A stretch of 59,735 bases of DNA from JACOVP01 sp964390715 (GCA_964390715.1 CAYMIM010000016.1:1-59735), one strand, 5' to 3'; shown: positions 10,101-17,738, counted from the stretch's first letter. Made by a program: numbers and translations. Notes: generated from the sequence alone by a model not told the origin.

Positions 10101-11290
10101 GCAAGCGCATAATACTCCGTAATACTAGCTTTCAAAAGATCTTGTTTTTCTTTTTCCTTGGGGTTTTGTGTTACCTGCGTTGTAGAAGAAGACTGTATTT
10201 GATCTGGTCTTGGCACATCTGCTTTTGTTGCTTTGAGTGTTTTTGCTTCTCTGGTTACTTTGTTTTTGAGTGTAACTTCTAAAGAAGTTCCTTTGACGTC
10301 GCTAGCAATACTTTCGACATACCATGAAGACCCTTTATAGAGATCATCTCCTTCTGAAAGATATGCTGCTTGTGCATTGCCATTTCTATTCACTAAGAGA
10401 CGTACTTTATCGCTGATACTCTTAACACTATTGAGACGCAGGGTGTATCTGTCAAATAATCTTCCGTAGGTAATATATCCACCACGATTAGCGCTTAATG
10501 AACGGGAAGTTTGACCTACAGCCAGTGTAATAGGGGTTTGTGTCAATGCATTGAGTTGATTATCATAAACCATGAAAGAGGCTTGATTTCCTTTAACTTC
10601 TGTGGCTTGGAGATATCCTGCATAGAAACTGTGATCTTCTTTTGTTAGCTTCCATTCTTCTAAATTTTGTGCTGTTAAAATATCTTGGACAGGACCAAAG
10701 AATAATCCTTCTGATACATCGAAGAATATACGTGCGTCAATATCGAGAATAATTTCATCAGGCACTTTTCCTTCCTGTGGAATCTGACGAATAGGAATAA
10801 CTAATGTACCTAGATTATCATAAGTCAATTCGCGATTTTGAGGAACAATATGAGTGATACGACCAACAGATACTGGCAATCCTTGCGGAACCGTTGTGAC
10901 TTTTTGACTTCGAATAACAATGTTCCGAATTTTTGGCACGGTGATAGTAGGGTTAGTTGGTGTGCCGCTGATTAAAGCATGCACAAAAATACCAGAATCT
11001 TCCAATAAAGAACTACGAATAATACGTGGTTGATAATCGTCTACCTGGACAATAATATCTTCACCAATCAGATCTTCTGGACTATCTATAATGCCCTGTA
11101 AATCATCCAGTGTTTCATCGCGTATAGCTTCTCCTTGTCGTGTGAAATCATTTGGAATATCTTTAGAACGATCAATGGTTTGTTGTCCCGCTGAAGATGT
11201 TGGGTTGGCTGCATAAGCCTGCTCTAAGGGTAGCATCATGACTAGCAAAAGCAAGAAATACGTCGTCCACCTTTTTTTTTCTAAAAACAT
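4118..11290 (-). CDS. Giant secreted multidomain protein with C-terminal glycosidase-like TIM barrel
   Basis: About 2390 residues. A signal peptide (FLLLLVMMLPLEQAYA) opens the protein. The N-terminal third is beta-rich with Lys/Glu helical stretches. A hydrophobic segment near residue 800 (FVTFAVVWVKNFFSGVFG) and a Cys-rich block around 1200-1350 (CDPVICPPSRCNLGG, then IGSALLCLP) follow. A beta-sandwich of IPT/TIG character lies near ~1700-1800 (ALTSLSQTEINN, VINVNGQKSSALTL). The last ~380 residues resemble clan GH-A glycoside hydrolases (GH113/GH5-like): RPHLDYGG, FTMQGEMG, GLSAYY, QFSEIGIGGG and FTWNADSW. The Glu in QGEMG (~2185) and in FSEIG (~2297) are candidate acid and nucleophile. The start ATG at 11288-11290 follows the previous stop by 1 nt; a TTG at 11299 is less likely. 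It probably stays on the cell surface. Substrate is unknown. Confidence 0.8.
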   Translation of the reverse strand: MFLEKKRWTTYFLLLLVMMLPLEQAYAANPTSSAGQQTIDRSKDIPNDFTRQGEAIRDETLDDLQGIIDSPEDLIGEDIIVQVDDYQPRIIRSSLLEDSGIFVHALISGTPTNPTITVPKIRNIVIRSQKVTTVPQGLPVSVGRITHIVPQNRELTYDNLGTLVIPIRQIPQEGKVPDEIILDIDARIFFDVSEGLFFGPVQDILTAQNLEEWKLTKEDHSFYAGYLQATEVKGNQASFMVYDNQLNALTQTPITLAVGQTSRSLSANRGGYITYGRLFDRYTLRLNSVKSISDKVRLLVNRNGNAQAAYLSEGDDLYKGSSWYVESIASDVKGTSLEVTLKNKVTREAKTLKATKADVPRPDQIQSSSTTQVTQNPKEKEKQDLLKASITEYYALADKKEKTEETKDFSNIVEKIKTNFIDNTDGVTITTKNQAFNLLKLIRNYYAQKRVELEAAINLETNNAQKSLLIKARDDVSNRLTPLENILKQQENISQEPSNIVATDSPVTLYRLAIAEYEHLINAYPVVKDKVVAAHWKIANLALLPGINDRAGAINHLEIMLRNYKPEEYQSIATKETIQKLLDLLNSLQSDFQSAIAEVKDPSTNDIFYVTLIGGSSVPDSQKSKATIEVEGYPAKEYREGEQLLQDDKDQLKWFVKEIRDSEIILIEDKTKQQESLTKNQAKSINTGTNTKRNIKLTKADMKKEVSITISPNTEAAFSEAIFSLHIPIEKRALDLPLFSDSYEDEIAKTEDLLAKLDKIIDNVGKITEYWKKFCFVTFAVVWVKNFFSGVFGGSGAVARERTNEAFEKKYDEYRNLGTEDPKNCRALSYDECVFKNQAEYDHMISQSQTAINAANKGDYNQEAFKDLGKEYDDSKKNLGYYGNLVSQDPSNQQYRDKYYELDARLTRASEEKKFTDKFFTEGRIKTYDEVKASGVDADKIVGTYKKDIVEKFNPPKDKQEDNAFLWRTYSTRFLPLQRETDINTNMKTHLEDVQKKGTSLGAPTEKDNDYIGKLKESYGVITTTQLGEFKHNPNVAVLDQGRQKGYTEFISIDAFNYLQVSYNTAGRPTKYDLYKRSQPNGRMGSPSDVYLGVVDGQLMDRYQKIKSEKDNPDKGIYDNIKKGQDCVGVINKKNAGGKYSRGEVIPLQSVDCGGLGAYTIDTAAASIGASCTEFMSPGDCKLLFNACDPVICPPSRCNLGGEWQVDNVIQTGIIGSALLCLPNFGIEPLGIGKPGGVVMPICLSGIYAGLQNIRSVIEGYRQCLITSKVSGRSVGICDRLRSYGICEILWKEGLALFSAKKGIFRNIVNFFLGKSGSGGGEYSSFEKAVDSSVGSLQYFTQSYAKNTFAMYNGGALPELGTEICKAAIFGKAPGLGNMFDQISKPESPPQFTAFFDEAPYSDLGNQPLSQYKVTYHIYAGDNEDIIYSVYMQALDPYTGQFIIQPHVLKDSKGITQNRRLPRGSFADESPDVILPSGMKEICVEINSKIYGRKVECGFGKVSTSFAIDYISDQFAQNEAKKQISTSAQCVPTSPPTITELGAVEGTAGTVSSGFIQSGIIRKCSKYNPGVGGDEVKWSPVGTCGEDDRERDLGTCWLYVPAAKNAIKEVSARLDLNTSLAKTAQEVVNEAEKQGETIPGYYILKKEDIALKEKEADAIIKNANTPNAFESGRAIYQQVIGSALLDDPDGARMQFKLAESYELEARISLKKQTSVTTTTVRVPALTSLSQTEINNDKETKIILKGSKFDEIFGIEASGTILDPKDFPMKRLNENEIELTIASGAAPNVYNLKVINVNGQKSSALTLTIKSGTSTQTIETTKEVCSIIETYWSDGKNVIVEVLQGRNVYLSLEWRGDCKDELVMATVMKVRKTLRMDWLARDEIITTLGIPFNEPNKQTWKALLTNDEEDEEYYFIALSRNGQEKTSETIKVKRAIPNKNVISMPTRKKQTSTEKSLPDNNFQSTNPSTITSTGTTSGSDFNKILNKNPSQQENSIFTTNTQLKDTSEEIQTELLSCNPNGNNAEHPLGMTISLFIDRDYAECANTVLKAKEKGATAVNIIPTLKGYIDKNDRVKRYMWPKTYPNAENKIVDNENIEYIKEKLTACFSAVLDNDMDLSIRPHLDYGGDGEGTTWRNGYIFNPVENLAGYSYKDVLLEPIAIALHDALAQTRSTNIVDFTMQGEMGRTLFEYTSNWLSLVKEYRAKMPKNVRIGINTNFNNLNGKRDDANLFSSDEEKIEFQKLIDVVDILGLSAYYSVSYYPQQRDFKAMKEYYLKTFKNNDIKIPVKISLQFSEIGIGGGSGDMVDAIRNPWKGVSNCNDQSSPWKTQSMIDLRRAYYAQLLSALNEGFIDRAFTWNADSWDVQELYRTAQCGDETIAKMIENYNQGCLR

Positions 11291-11291
11291 T

Positions 11292-13268
11292 TTACTCAAG
11301 CGCTGGCTTCTTCACCTCATTATTTTGTTTTTGCACAGCTTCATAAACCTTACTTACCTCTTCGATAGACTTGGGTGTTGGACCACGGAGCGAATAAAAG
11401 GTTACCTTTCGCGCATTAGCAACTGCCGCTCTTGATATGGTCCAGCTTGTTGAGGAACCACCGCCAATGATCTGCTCTAATTTTGTAGCTTCGAATTTTT
11501 GCTTAGCACATTGTCGCGTTGTTAGCCCCGCAATACCTAAAACACCTTTCTGTGGAACATCATTACAAATCTCTATTTCTTTTTCTGGGAAATTAAATCC
11601 ACCAGCATTCTCGACAATAATTCGTGTGGTAACTAGCGTATCTCCTGGAATCAGCTTGATGGTTTTTTGATCTGGATAGAGGATTGTTGTAGCATATTTT
11701 TTCTCTTGATTGTCTAAAGTAATCATGATTTTTTCTGTCTGATAAGGAGAACGCTCTTGCTGATTATCGATTACTTTTATATCGAGAGTCACTTCTTTAA
11801 TAGGTTCGAGATAGACTACTACTTCTCCTGACGCAGTATTTGTTGAGACTGGCAATTCACCCCGATGGTATCCTTCTTTCTCCGCGATCATCACCCCATC
11901 AGAGCATTGTGGAAACATAGTTGTGAGCGCCGCTCCACGAGCATCCGCAAGGGTTACTCCACGATCACAGACTTGATCTAGACACTTATATGAGATTCTC
12001 GCGTTTGGCAACTCTTGGAGACTATCATCAGCACGATACGCCGCCGCGACTATAGTTAATTCTTTACCTGGATACTGGCAAATCTCCGCTTGAGCATCAA
12101 AACTTACAGGGGTGACCCGATTTTCCCGGGGTTGGTTATGGTCGATGACAACGAGTGTCGCGAACTGAAACATCGAGTCACCATCCTGCAAAGAAATGAG
12201 CATGGGAAACTTAAGATTGTAGACAAAATGGTTGTCATTCATACAGAACAGTGGCAGGAGGAAACGACTGGCGGCATTTTCAGCAGTGAATGGTTTTCCA
12301 CGGAGGATTTCTTCATTTTCTCCTACCACGTCCATGAGGAGCGGCCATTGCTCTTGATAACTAAAGAGAATACTCGCGTCTGTCTTTTTTGACAACGCGT
12401 CAATAACAAAGGATTTAGCGTCTTTCGCGTTTTCCCCATATCGCGATCCTTCAATGCGAAGCGTTGGGAAATTCAGAGCAAATATTTTCTTGAGCTCCTT
12501 TTGAACGTTTGTTTTTAGCCAAGCGCGCGGAGCGCATTGCGTGTCAATACCAGAGAAGGGAATAGTATCATAGACTGTCATCATGTCTATCGCTCGGTTC
12601 TCTAAGTAATAGTCTGTGCTTTCTGCTTGCATCAGTTCAACAGCAGTTTGGTAAAGTTTTCCCATCCTGGACTTGATGGTCTTCTTGAAAGTGGTAAATG
12701 TAAAGGAAAAATCATCTTTGGTCAAAGTCAAAGGATACTTTGTTTCTATTATCATCGTTTCTTCATTGATGATGATTTTGGAGCGTGGCTGCTCTTCACT
12801 GAATCCATACCCCTGATCTTTTAATGGCTTGAGATCATTGAGACATTGCTTTATGTTTTCATCGATATACGCCGCGAGTCCGGTTTCCATCTGCGCTTTG
12901 GTAGGAACTTGATTTTTCCGCAAACTATTTTCCGTCTCCGTCAACCAATAGGCTACCTGACCTGATCCTGTATTAAAAATATCAAGCGCATCTCCAAAAG
13001 GACTAATGAGTGATGGTACTTGTTCTTGCGGCAATTCCATATATCCTCCTTGTGCGCTCATGATCGCGATGCCTTGCGTCGCTAAAGTTTCCAAGCACGT
13101 GTCTACGTAGATTTTCGCGCGCTCCGCCTGTGGCGGGACTGTAAGAGATTTTTGCAGTTCTTGTCCTGTAAACGCTGAGAAAATTTCCTGACGGAAAGTA
13201 AAGACTGTCACACCTAACGCGAGGATTACAATACCCAGAATAATGAACGCCGTGACTTGTCCTTTCAT
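11292..13268 (-). CDS. Pilin-like secreted protein (class III signal-type N-terminus)
   Basis: The 658-residue protein begins MKGQVTAFIILGIVILALGVTVF, a short basic start followed by a QVTAFI-type hydrophobic helix. This resembles type IV pilin/archaellin precursors cleaved by an FlaK/PibD-like peptidase, and such N-termini are frequent in Woesearchaeota-like genomes. The long ectodomain has scattered cysteines and a carboxypeptidase-regulatory-like beta domain near residues 390-480 (ARISYKCLDQVCDRGVTLADARG, a fold used as a surface spacer). The ATG shares one base with the stop of the upstream wHTH gene (TAATG), so translation is probably coupled. It is followed after 1 nt by the giant secreted protein, suggesting the two form one surface structure. 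Confidence 0.75.
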   Translation of the reverse strand: MKGQVTAFIILGIVILALGVTVFTFRQEIFSAFTGQELQKSLTVPPQAERAKIYVDTCLETLATQGIAIMSAQGGYMELPQEQVPSLISPFGDALDIFNTGSGQVAYWLTETENSLRKNQVPTKAQMETGLAAYIDENIKQCLNDLKPLKDQGYGFSEEQPRSKIIINEETMIIETKYPLTLTKDDFSFTFTTFKKTIKSRMGKLYQTAVELMQAESTDYYLENRAIDMMTVYDTIPFSGIDTQCAPRAWLKTNVQKELKKIFALNFPTLRIEGSRYGENAKDAKSFVIDALSKKTDASILFSYQEQWPLLMDVVGENEEILRGKPFTAENAASRFLLPLFCMNDNHFVYNLKFPMLISLQDGDSMFQFATLVVIDHNQPRENRVTPVSFDAQAEICQYPGKELTIVAAAYRADDSLQELPNARISYKCLDQVCDRGVTLADARGAALTTMFPQCSDGVMIAEKEGYHRGELPVSTNTASGEVVVYLEPIKEVTLDIKVIDNQQERSPYQTEKIMITLDNQEKKYATTILYPDQKTIKLIPGDTLVTTRIIVENAGGFNFPEKEIEICNDVPQKGVLGIAGLTTRQCAKQKFEATKLEQIIGGGSSTSWTISRAAVANARKVTFYSLRGPTPKSIEEVSKVYEAVQKQNNEVKKPALE

Positions 13269-13462
13269 TAATCTGACCTCCGGAGCATGACCACTTTTGA
13301 GCCGCCGAATTTGCGCACTTCGACTAGTTTTTTCTTTTCCAATGGCTTAAGGATGTCTGGGACAGTCGCGTTTTTAATGTCGAATCGCTTCGCTATAGCG
13401 CTTAGATTCACTAGATCATGCTTTTTCAAGAAGTCCACCAGCTCTTTTTCCGTTGGTATCAT
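13268..13462 (-). CDS. Small winged-helix regulator of the surface operon
   Basis: A complete 64-residue protein with the pattern EKELVDFLKKHDLVNLSAIAK, then a recognition helix (ATVPDILKPLEKKKLVEV) and a short wing (RKFGGSKVVML). This is a minimal wHTH domain. A TATA-like CTTTTAAG on the minus strand around 13472-13484 precedes the ATG at the usual distance. It is the first gene of the operon with the pilin-like and giant secreted proteins. The simplest reading is an autoregulatory operon repressor, which is inference. The TAATG overlap with the next gene indicates coupled translation. Confidence 0.7.
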   Translation of the reverse strand: MIPTEKELVDFLKKHDLVNLSAIAKRFDIKNATVPDILKPLEKKKLVEVRKFGGSKVVMLRRSD

Positions 13463-13594
13463 TAAAGAAAACCCTTAAAAGCCTCTTTTTTTCTTTTCAA
13501 GCCTTTTTCAACCTCTTTTTTTCCATATAAACTCTTTAAAGAGCTTAGTAGCTAGAACTCTAAGAACTATATAAAGATTACTGTTTTTTCAGAA

Positions 13595-14818
13595 TTAGCG
13601 TCTCTGTGGTCTGCGATCGTTAAATCTGCGCTTCGCGCCAAAACTATTCCCTTTAAATCTTGGAGCGAAGCTTCTCTGCATGAAAGGCTGGAACTGGACA
13701 ATCTCATATTTCGGCAAGGGCAATTTCTCTATTTTCAAAGAACGATCATCCAAAACACGTCTAAAATTGTCATAATCTTTTTCAGAAACAAGCGTAACCG
13801 CAATACCTTCTTCACCAGCGCGAGCAGTGCGACCAATACGATGCACATATTCTTTTGGAGTTTTTGGCACGTCAAAGTTATAGACATGTGTCAACATCTT
13901 GATATCCAGACCACGAGCAGCAATGTCGCTGGCAACTAAGATTTCTGTATTCTTGCCTTGGAATGACTCCATCACTTGTTTTCTTCTGGATTGTGTTAGA
14001 CCACCATGGATAGCTTTCGCCTGCAAGCCATTTTTGTTGAGATTGTATTCCACTAAATCTACCGCTCTTCTTGTGCCGCAAAAGACAATAGCATAAGGAG
14101 CTTTTTCATTCTTTAGCAGATGAACTAGAAGGTGGAAACGATCACGAATAGGAACGTCATAGTAATACTGCTTGAGCAGACCTTTGTCCACTTGCTCTTT
14201 GGTTCTTATTATCTGCGGATCACGCATATGCTTTTGTATGATGTGCATAACTTCTTTGGGCATGGTAGCGCTGAACATTAACGTTTGTCGTTTGGTTGGC
14301 GTAGTTTTAATGATAAACTCGACGTCTTCGATGAATCCCATATCCAACATCTTATCCGCCTCATCCAAGACCAAAAATTTTATGGCATCCAAGCGGAGCA
14401 CTCTTCGCTGCAAGACATCTTTCATACGACCGGGCGTGCCTACAATAATATTCGCGTCGGGAATTTTTCTGATTTGTCCATCAATAGAAACACCACCATA
14501 GACTTTCAGGACGTTAATGGATTTGTACCGAGTTAATTTGCTACATTCCTCAGCGACCTGCTCACAGAGTTCTCTAGTTGGAACAAGCACTACCGCCTGT
14601 AATCCTTCTGAGGTTTTTATCTTCTCAATGATAGGAATAGCGAAAGCGAAAGTCTTTCCAGAGCCAGTGCTCGATTGACCAACGACGTCATGTCCTGCCT
14701 GTACCAGCGGGATAGCGCGTTCCTGGATGGGTGTAGGTTCTAGAATACCTATTTCTTTCAAAGATTTCCTGATGAATGGATCTGAGACTAACTTCTCGAA
14801 TGTCATACGTTCTTCCAT
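13595..14818 (-). CDS. DEAD-box RNA helicase
   Basis: All canonical motifs are in order: Q motif (TFEKL ... PTPIQ), motif I SSTGSGKT, Ia VLVPTRELCEQ, TPGRM, motif II LDEADKM, motif III SAT, then ARGLD and HRIGRTARAG. The C-terminal tail is Arg/Phe-rich (RSFAPRFKGNSFGAKRR), as in cold-shock and ribosome-assembly helicases. It unwinds RNA duplexes with ATP. The start is taken at the ATG 14816-14818 because the minus-strand TATA box TTTATAAA lies ~25 nt upstream; the longer frame would put translation through that promoter. The product is 407 residues, a normal minimal DEAD-box length. It stands alone in its transcription unit. Confidence 0.93.
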   Translation of the reverse strand: MEERMTFEKLVSDPFIRKSLKEIGILEPTPIQERAIPLVQAGHDVVGQSSTGSGKTFAFAIPIIEKIKTSEGLQAVVLVPTRELCEQVAEECSKLTRYKSINVLKVYGGVSIDGQIRKIPDANIIVGTPGRMKDVLQRRVLRLDAIKFLVLDEADKMLDMGFIEDVEFIIKTTPTKRQTLMFSATMPKEVMHIIQKHMRDPQIIRTKEQVDKGLLKQYYYDVPIRDRFHLLVHLLKNEKAPYAIVFCGTRRAVDLVEYNLNKNGLQAKAIHGGLTQSRRKQVMESFQGKNTEILVASDIAARGLDIKMLTHVYNFDVPKTPKEYVHRIGRTARAGEEGIAVTLVSEKDYDNFRRVLDDRSLKIEKLPLPKYEIVQFQPFMQRSFAPRFKGNSFGAKRRFNDRRPQRR

Positions 14819-14892
14819 GACAAAAAGGAGTTTTAAGGGGTTTATAAAGGGTTTGCTTGAAAAAAATATCAATGGTATGTAGTTGGAACTTG

Positions 14893-15771
14893 TTAGAAAC
14901 TCAACTGACCACCAAAAGTGACTGTGAATGAATTACCAGCAAAATCAATATCCGCCTCTCTACCAAGAGGATGATCTTTTTTATTGAGAATATTCTGCGT
15001 GCCGAGTTCAAGAAATAGGTATCCCTTACCACTAGGGCGATATTTCAACGATCCTACTACTGAGCCAACAGTCATATCCACAAGATTGAACTCCTTTTCT
15101 CTACTAAGGTCACCATACGCAGAACCTGTTAAATATCCTCTTTCCGCAACCAGATCTTCTCTCCAAAGTTTATAACCCGCACCAAGCGTGAATGTGTCAG
15201 AAATCTTTGTTTCTAATCCTGTAAATACTTTTGGAATCAGAAATGAATTCCAATTAGGTCCAGCTTTTGTGTATAAAGAATAATAACTTGGATCGACAGT
15301 AGTGAAACCGCTGTCAGGATTGTCGGCAGCAGGCATACCACTAAGCTCCATTTCAACACCTGCCCTCAAAAATAGACTGTCCTTCACCAATCTCAGTTTC
15401 TCTCCATATCTCATAAACATACCAGTTCTTGGTCCCACTGTAACTTCATCATCCGTGATACGTGACGTTCCCAAGGAAAAATGATGTGGTAAGGTTCTTA
15501 TTTCTAAAGGTACATTTCTTACTTCACTTACTAACGAATGTCTATATACTGGGCCTATCTCCCAAAAACCTTCTACACTCTTGTTGGGATCTTCTTTATG
15601 TCCATCAGTTTGTGATAACGCTAAACCTACACCGCCTATCATAGGTCCTACTACTGAAAATGCTCGATGAGCCTCCGTTGATGAAGCGCATCCGCTCAGA
15701 AGAAGTGTAAGGGTAGCTGCTGTTGTCTTTTTACCTAAAGAATTTGATTTCATATTAGGAGCATACTTCAT
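14893..15771 (-). CDS. Lipoprotein with outer-membrane beta-barrel-like sequence
   Basis: A basic N-terminus and short hydrophobic segment end in a lipobox, LLLSGC, predicting a lipid-modified Cys. The rest has no TM helices but shows alternating amphipathic beta-strands with Gly and aromatic residues (LFLRAGVEMELSG, FTLGAGYKLW, GYLFLELGTQNI), and the final strand is SFTVTFGGQLSF with a C-terminal Phe, the pattern of Gram-negative outer-membrane barrels. An archaeon without an outer membrane would not need such a protein, so recent transfer from a bacterium or a different use at the cell surface is possible. Starts at 15771 and 15753 (MKSNS) are both ATG. No operon partner; the 3' end is 74 nt from the helicase start. 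Function is unknown. Confidence 0.6.
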   Translation of the reverse strand: MKYAPNMKSNSLGKKTTAATLTLLLSGCASSTEAHRAFSVVGPMIGGVGLALSQTDGHKEDPNKSVEGFWEIGPVYRHSLVSEVRNVPLEIRTLPHHFSLGTSRITDDEVTVGPRTGMFMRYGEKLRLVKDSLFLRAGVEMELSGMPAADNPDSGFTTVDPSYYSLYTKAGPNWNSFLIPKVFTGLETKISDTFTLGAGYKLWREDLVAERGYLTGSAYGDLSREKEFNLVDMTVGSVVGSLKYRPSGKGYLFLELGTQNILNKKDHPLGREADIDFAGNSFTVTFGGQLSF

Positions 15772-15815
15772 AGGTAATAAGAATCTATCTCATTGCTAGT
15801 TAGTAGTAATTATAG

Positions 15816-15888
15816 TGGGCCCGACAGGATTTGAACCTGTGACCTCCTCCATGTCATGGAGACGTCATAACCGCTAGACTACGGGCCC
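15816..15888 (-). tRNA. tRNA-Val (GAC)
   Basis: Read on the minus strand, acceptor GGGCCCG pairs with CGGGCCC, followed by discriminator A at 15816. The anticodon stem TCTCC/GGAGG encloses loop ATGACAT with anticodon GAC (Val). The T arm is ACAGG-TTCAAAT-CCTGT. The gene is 73 nt with no intron and no encoded CCA. Confidence 0.9.
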
Positions 15889-15937
15889 TTGGAGTAAAAT
15901 CATTGAGAGTGTGTTTTTAAAGTTACCTTTTGGTTCA

Positions 15938-16510
15938 TTAATTGATACCTGGCTTCTTCTTTTCTGCTACTCGTTGCACAACCATAGCAATTCTCTTTTG
16001 TCTTGTTTCTGGTCTTTTTGCTCGTTCGATCCAACGCACATAATATCTTTTGTAGGATGGGGCAAGTGTGTTGAAATACTCTAAGGCTTTTCCCTGCTTC
16101 TTTAAAGCTTCTAGCAAGTCTTGTTGTGGTTCTGGATTCTTTTCTATACCATGATCTATAGGTTTTTGTTTTAATCCCAGTCGATATGCTTTGATTCCTG
16201 CTGGAGCCATCTTTTTTTGCTTGAGCAATTGTTTAGCATAACTTAACGTCGCAGTACTCCATTTTCCTTTTTCTGTTCTTCTTCTAAAACATCTTGCATA
16301 TTTATTCTCGTCAATGCTTTTGATAGTAGTATCGATCCATCCGAAACAGATTGCTTCTTCTAATGATTCTCGATGAGAAATAAATGGGTTACCTGTATGT
16401 CTTTTATGATGTATCAGCCAGATGAACTTCTCTTTTTGATGATTCTTCTTGAGCCAATTTCTCCAATCTTCTCGACTGGTTGGACAAATTGATTTTGTTA
16501 TGGGAGGCAT
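15938..16510 (-). CDS. YdeI/OmpD-associated family protein
   Basis: The N-terminal domain contains the family pattern of this bacteriocin-protection-like group: WLKKNH, KEKFIWLIHHKRHTG, EEAICFGWIDTTIKSIDE, then FRRRTEKGKWS. The C-terminal helix bundle ends APSYKRYYVRWIERAKRPETRQKRI, the classic YdeI tail. Family members are small cytosolic proteins of unclear biochemistry; one E. coli member affects resistance to cationic peptides. The ATG at 16508-16510 is chosen; the upstream GTG at 16528 lies inside the 3' end of the tRNA-Thr gene. The product is 190 residues, the normal length for the family. The gene is common in bacteria and rarer in archaea, so transfer is likely. Confidence 0.85.
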   Translation of the reverse strand: MPPITKSICPTSREDWRNWLKKNHQKEKFIWLIHHKRHTGNPFISHRESLEEAICFGWIDTTIKSIDENKYARCFRRRTEKGKWSTATLSYAKQLLKQKKMAPAGIKAYRLGLKQKPIDHGIEKNPEPQQDLLEALKKQGKALEYFNTLAPSYKRYYVRWIERAKRPETRQKRIAMVVQRVAEKKKPGIN

Positions 16511-16522
16511 GTGAAAATAAAA

Positions 16523-16608
16523 AGCCACCGGAGGGATTTGAACCCACGGCCCCCTGTTCTCTTGACGAGATACAAGACAGGAGCTCTACCAGGCTGAGCT
16601 ACAGTGGC
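16523..16608 (-). tRNA. tRNA-Thr (TGT) with a 12-nt intron
   Basis: On the minus strand, acceptor GCCACTG pairs with CGGTGGC (one G-T) and the discriminator is T. Anticodon stem CCTGT/ACAGG is interrupted. Removing 12 nt (16559-16570) between positions 37 and 38 gives the 7-nt loop CTTGTAA with anticodon TGT (Thr). The precursor forms a precise bulge-helix-bulge: helix CTTG/CAAG, 3-nt bulges TAT and AGA. The T stem has one mismatch. The mature tRNA is 74 nt. Confidence 0.9.
16559..16570 (-). other. 12-nt tRNA intron at 37/38
   Basis: The segment TCTCGTCAAGAG (minus strand) carries the second strand (CAAG) of the 4-bp central helix. The inner side is only a 5-nt loop (CTCGT), so this is close to the smallest bulge-helix-bulge intron that can keep both 3-nt bulges. 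Confidence 0.85.
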
Positions 16609-16649
16609 ATTAGCTACACAGCGATTTATGACGTTTAAAAACCTTATGA

Positions 16650-17738
16650 CTAATCTAAGAAGTCCTGATTCTTAATTTTCTCGGGGAGATACTTGTTTGA
16701 GATAAAACTAATACCTTGAGCAGACAGCGCTTGAATTTCCGCTTTGGCATTGAGCTTCTTGAATGCTTCGAATTCTTTCTGCCATTCTTTGTTGTCTTTG
16801 AACCAATCGTATTCCATAATCTGCTTGAGACGTTTGGTATCATTCTCGTTCAACTGGATCAAATTCTTTCGCAAGCCATACTTGTCAATGTCACCAACAC
16901 GGATACCTAAATATCTAACGCCCGGAATAGCCATGCGCTCTGAGATGTGAGCTAAATTAATAGAGCCGTACTTGATAACGGAATAAATATAGTGACCCCA
17001 CGGATCTAAATCTGTCAAGACATAAATTGGTAATTTGTGTTCTTCATACAATCGCTGCAATAATCTACGAATACCACGAGTAGTCTGCCCTTGTGAACTC
17101 ATGATGATACAATTTTGCTTTTCCCAGAACTTGTCTTCATGCAAACGTTCCCATACAGCAGCTTTCTCCATATAAAGAATGTATTTTACATCTACTTTCT
17201 TGAATTTTAATTCTTCAGTGTTCGAAGGAATACTCCAACCACCAGAACCCATTTTGGACCAATTAATAGTATCTCCACGATCTTCGATAATTACATTACC
17301 AGCAACTGAGCCATTTTTGTTTGCGTTGACATGTAAATTTTCTCTCGATAATGTTGTGATAACCTCTAAATCTTCAATAACGTCATCAGATTCTGTTTGT
17401 TCATCGACTAAGTTAATTTTTGTATTGGGGATAGTTCTTTTAGCCATGTAGAAGACATCTCTTAGAGAAGCATGCTTGCCCTCTTTTGCGAGCTCTATAA
17501 TCTTGGAAGCTACCTCCACAGTTTGCAGGAATTTCTTCGCGTGGGCAACATTAAAGAAAGTACGTTTTGCCATCTTCTTACCTAATACCAGCGTCTTTGA
17601 TTTCTTATCAAACTCAACATTGGATAAACCACGCACTAATAGATTAATTTCTGGATTTTTTCCCGCTTTGATATCACGAACTAATTTTTCACCAAATTCT
17701 TTCAATACTTCTGCTGCAGGTCTTTTCTTTTCGCTCAT
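16650..17738 (-). CDS. top6A: DNA topoisomerase VI subunit A
   Basis: Subunit A of the type IIB topoisomerase, homologous to Spo11. The catalytic Tyr is Y97 in SLRDVFYMAKR, within the winged-helix CAP-like domain. The Toprim domain follows, with the metal-binding acidic motif VLTDLDPWG and the upstream MEKAAVWERL glutamate motif. Length (362) is normal. With subunit B it makes transient double-strand breaks, relaxes supercoils and decatenates DNA, and it is the main archaeal decatenase. Its start overlaps the end of top6B by 4 nt (ATGA), so the two are translationally coupled. The order B then A is the usual archaeal arrangement. Confidence 0.97.
   Translation of the reverse strand: MSEKKRPAAEVLKEFGEKLVRDIKAGKNPEINLLVRGLSNVEFDKKSKTLVLGKKMAKRTFFNVAHAKKFLQTVEVASKIIELAKEGKHASLRDVFYMAKRTIPNTKINLVDEQTESDDVIEDLEVITTLSRENLHVNANKNGSVAGNVIIEDRGDTINWSKMGSGGWSIPSNTEELKFKKVDVKYILYMEKAAVWERLHEDKFWEKQNCIIMSSQGQTTRGIRRLLQRLYEEHKLPIYVLTDLDPWGHYIYSVIKYGSINLAHISERMAIPGVRYLGIRVGDIDKYGLRKNLIQLNENDTKRLKQIMEYDWFKDNKEWQKEFEAFKKLNAKAEIQALSAQGISFISNKYLPEKIKNQDFLD

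Noticed and set aside
12090..12392. 100-codon frame antisense to the pilin-like gene
   Set aside because: No recognisable domain, inside a well-supported coding gene.
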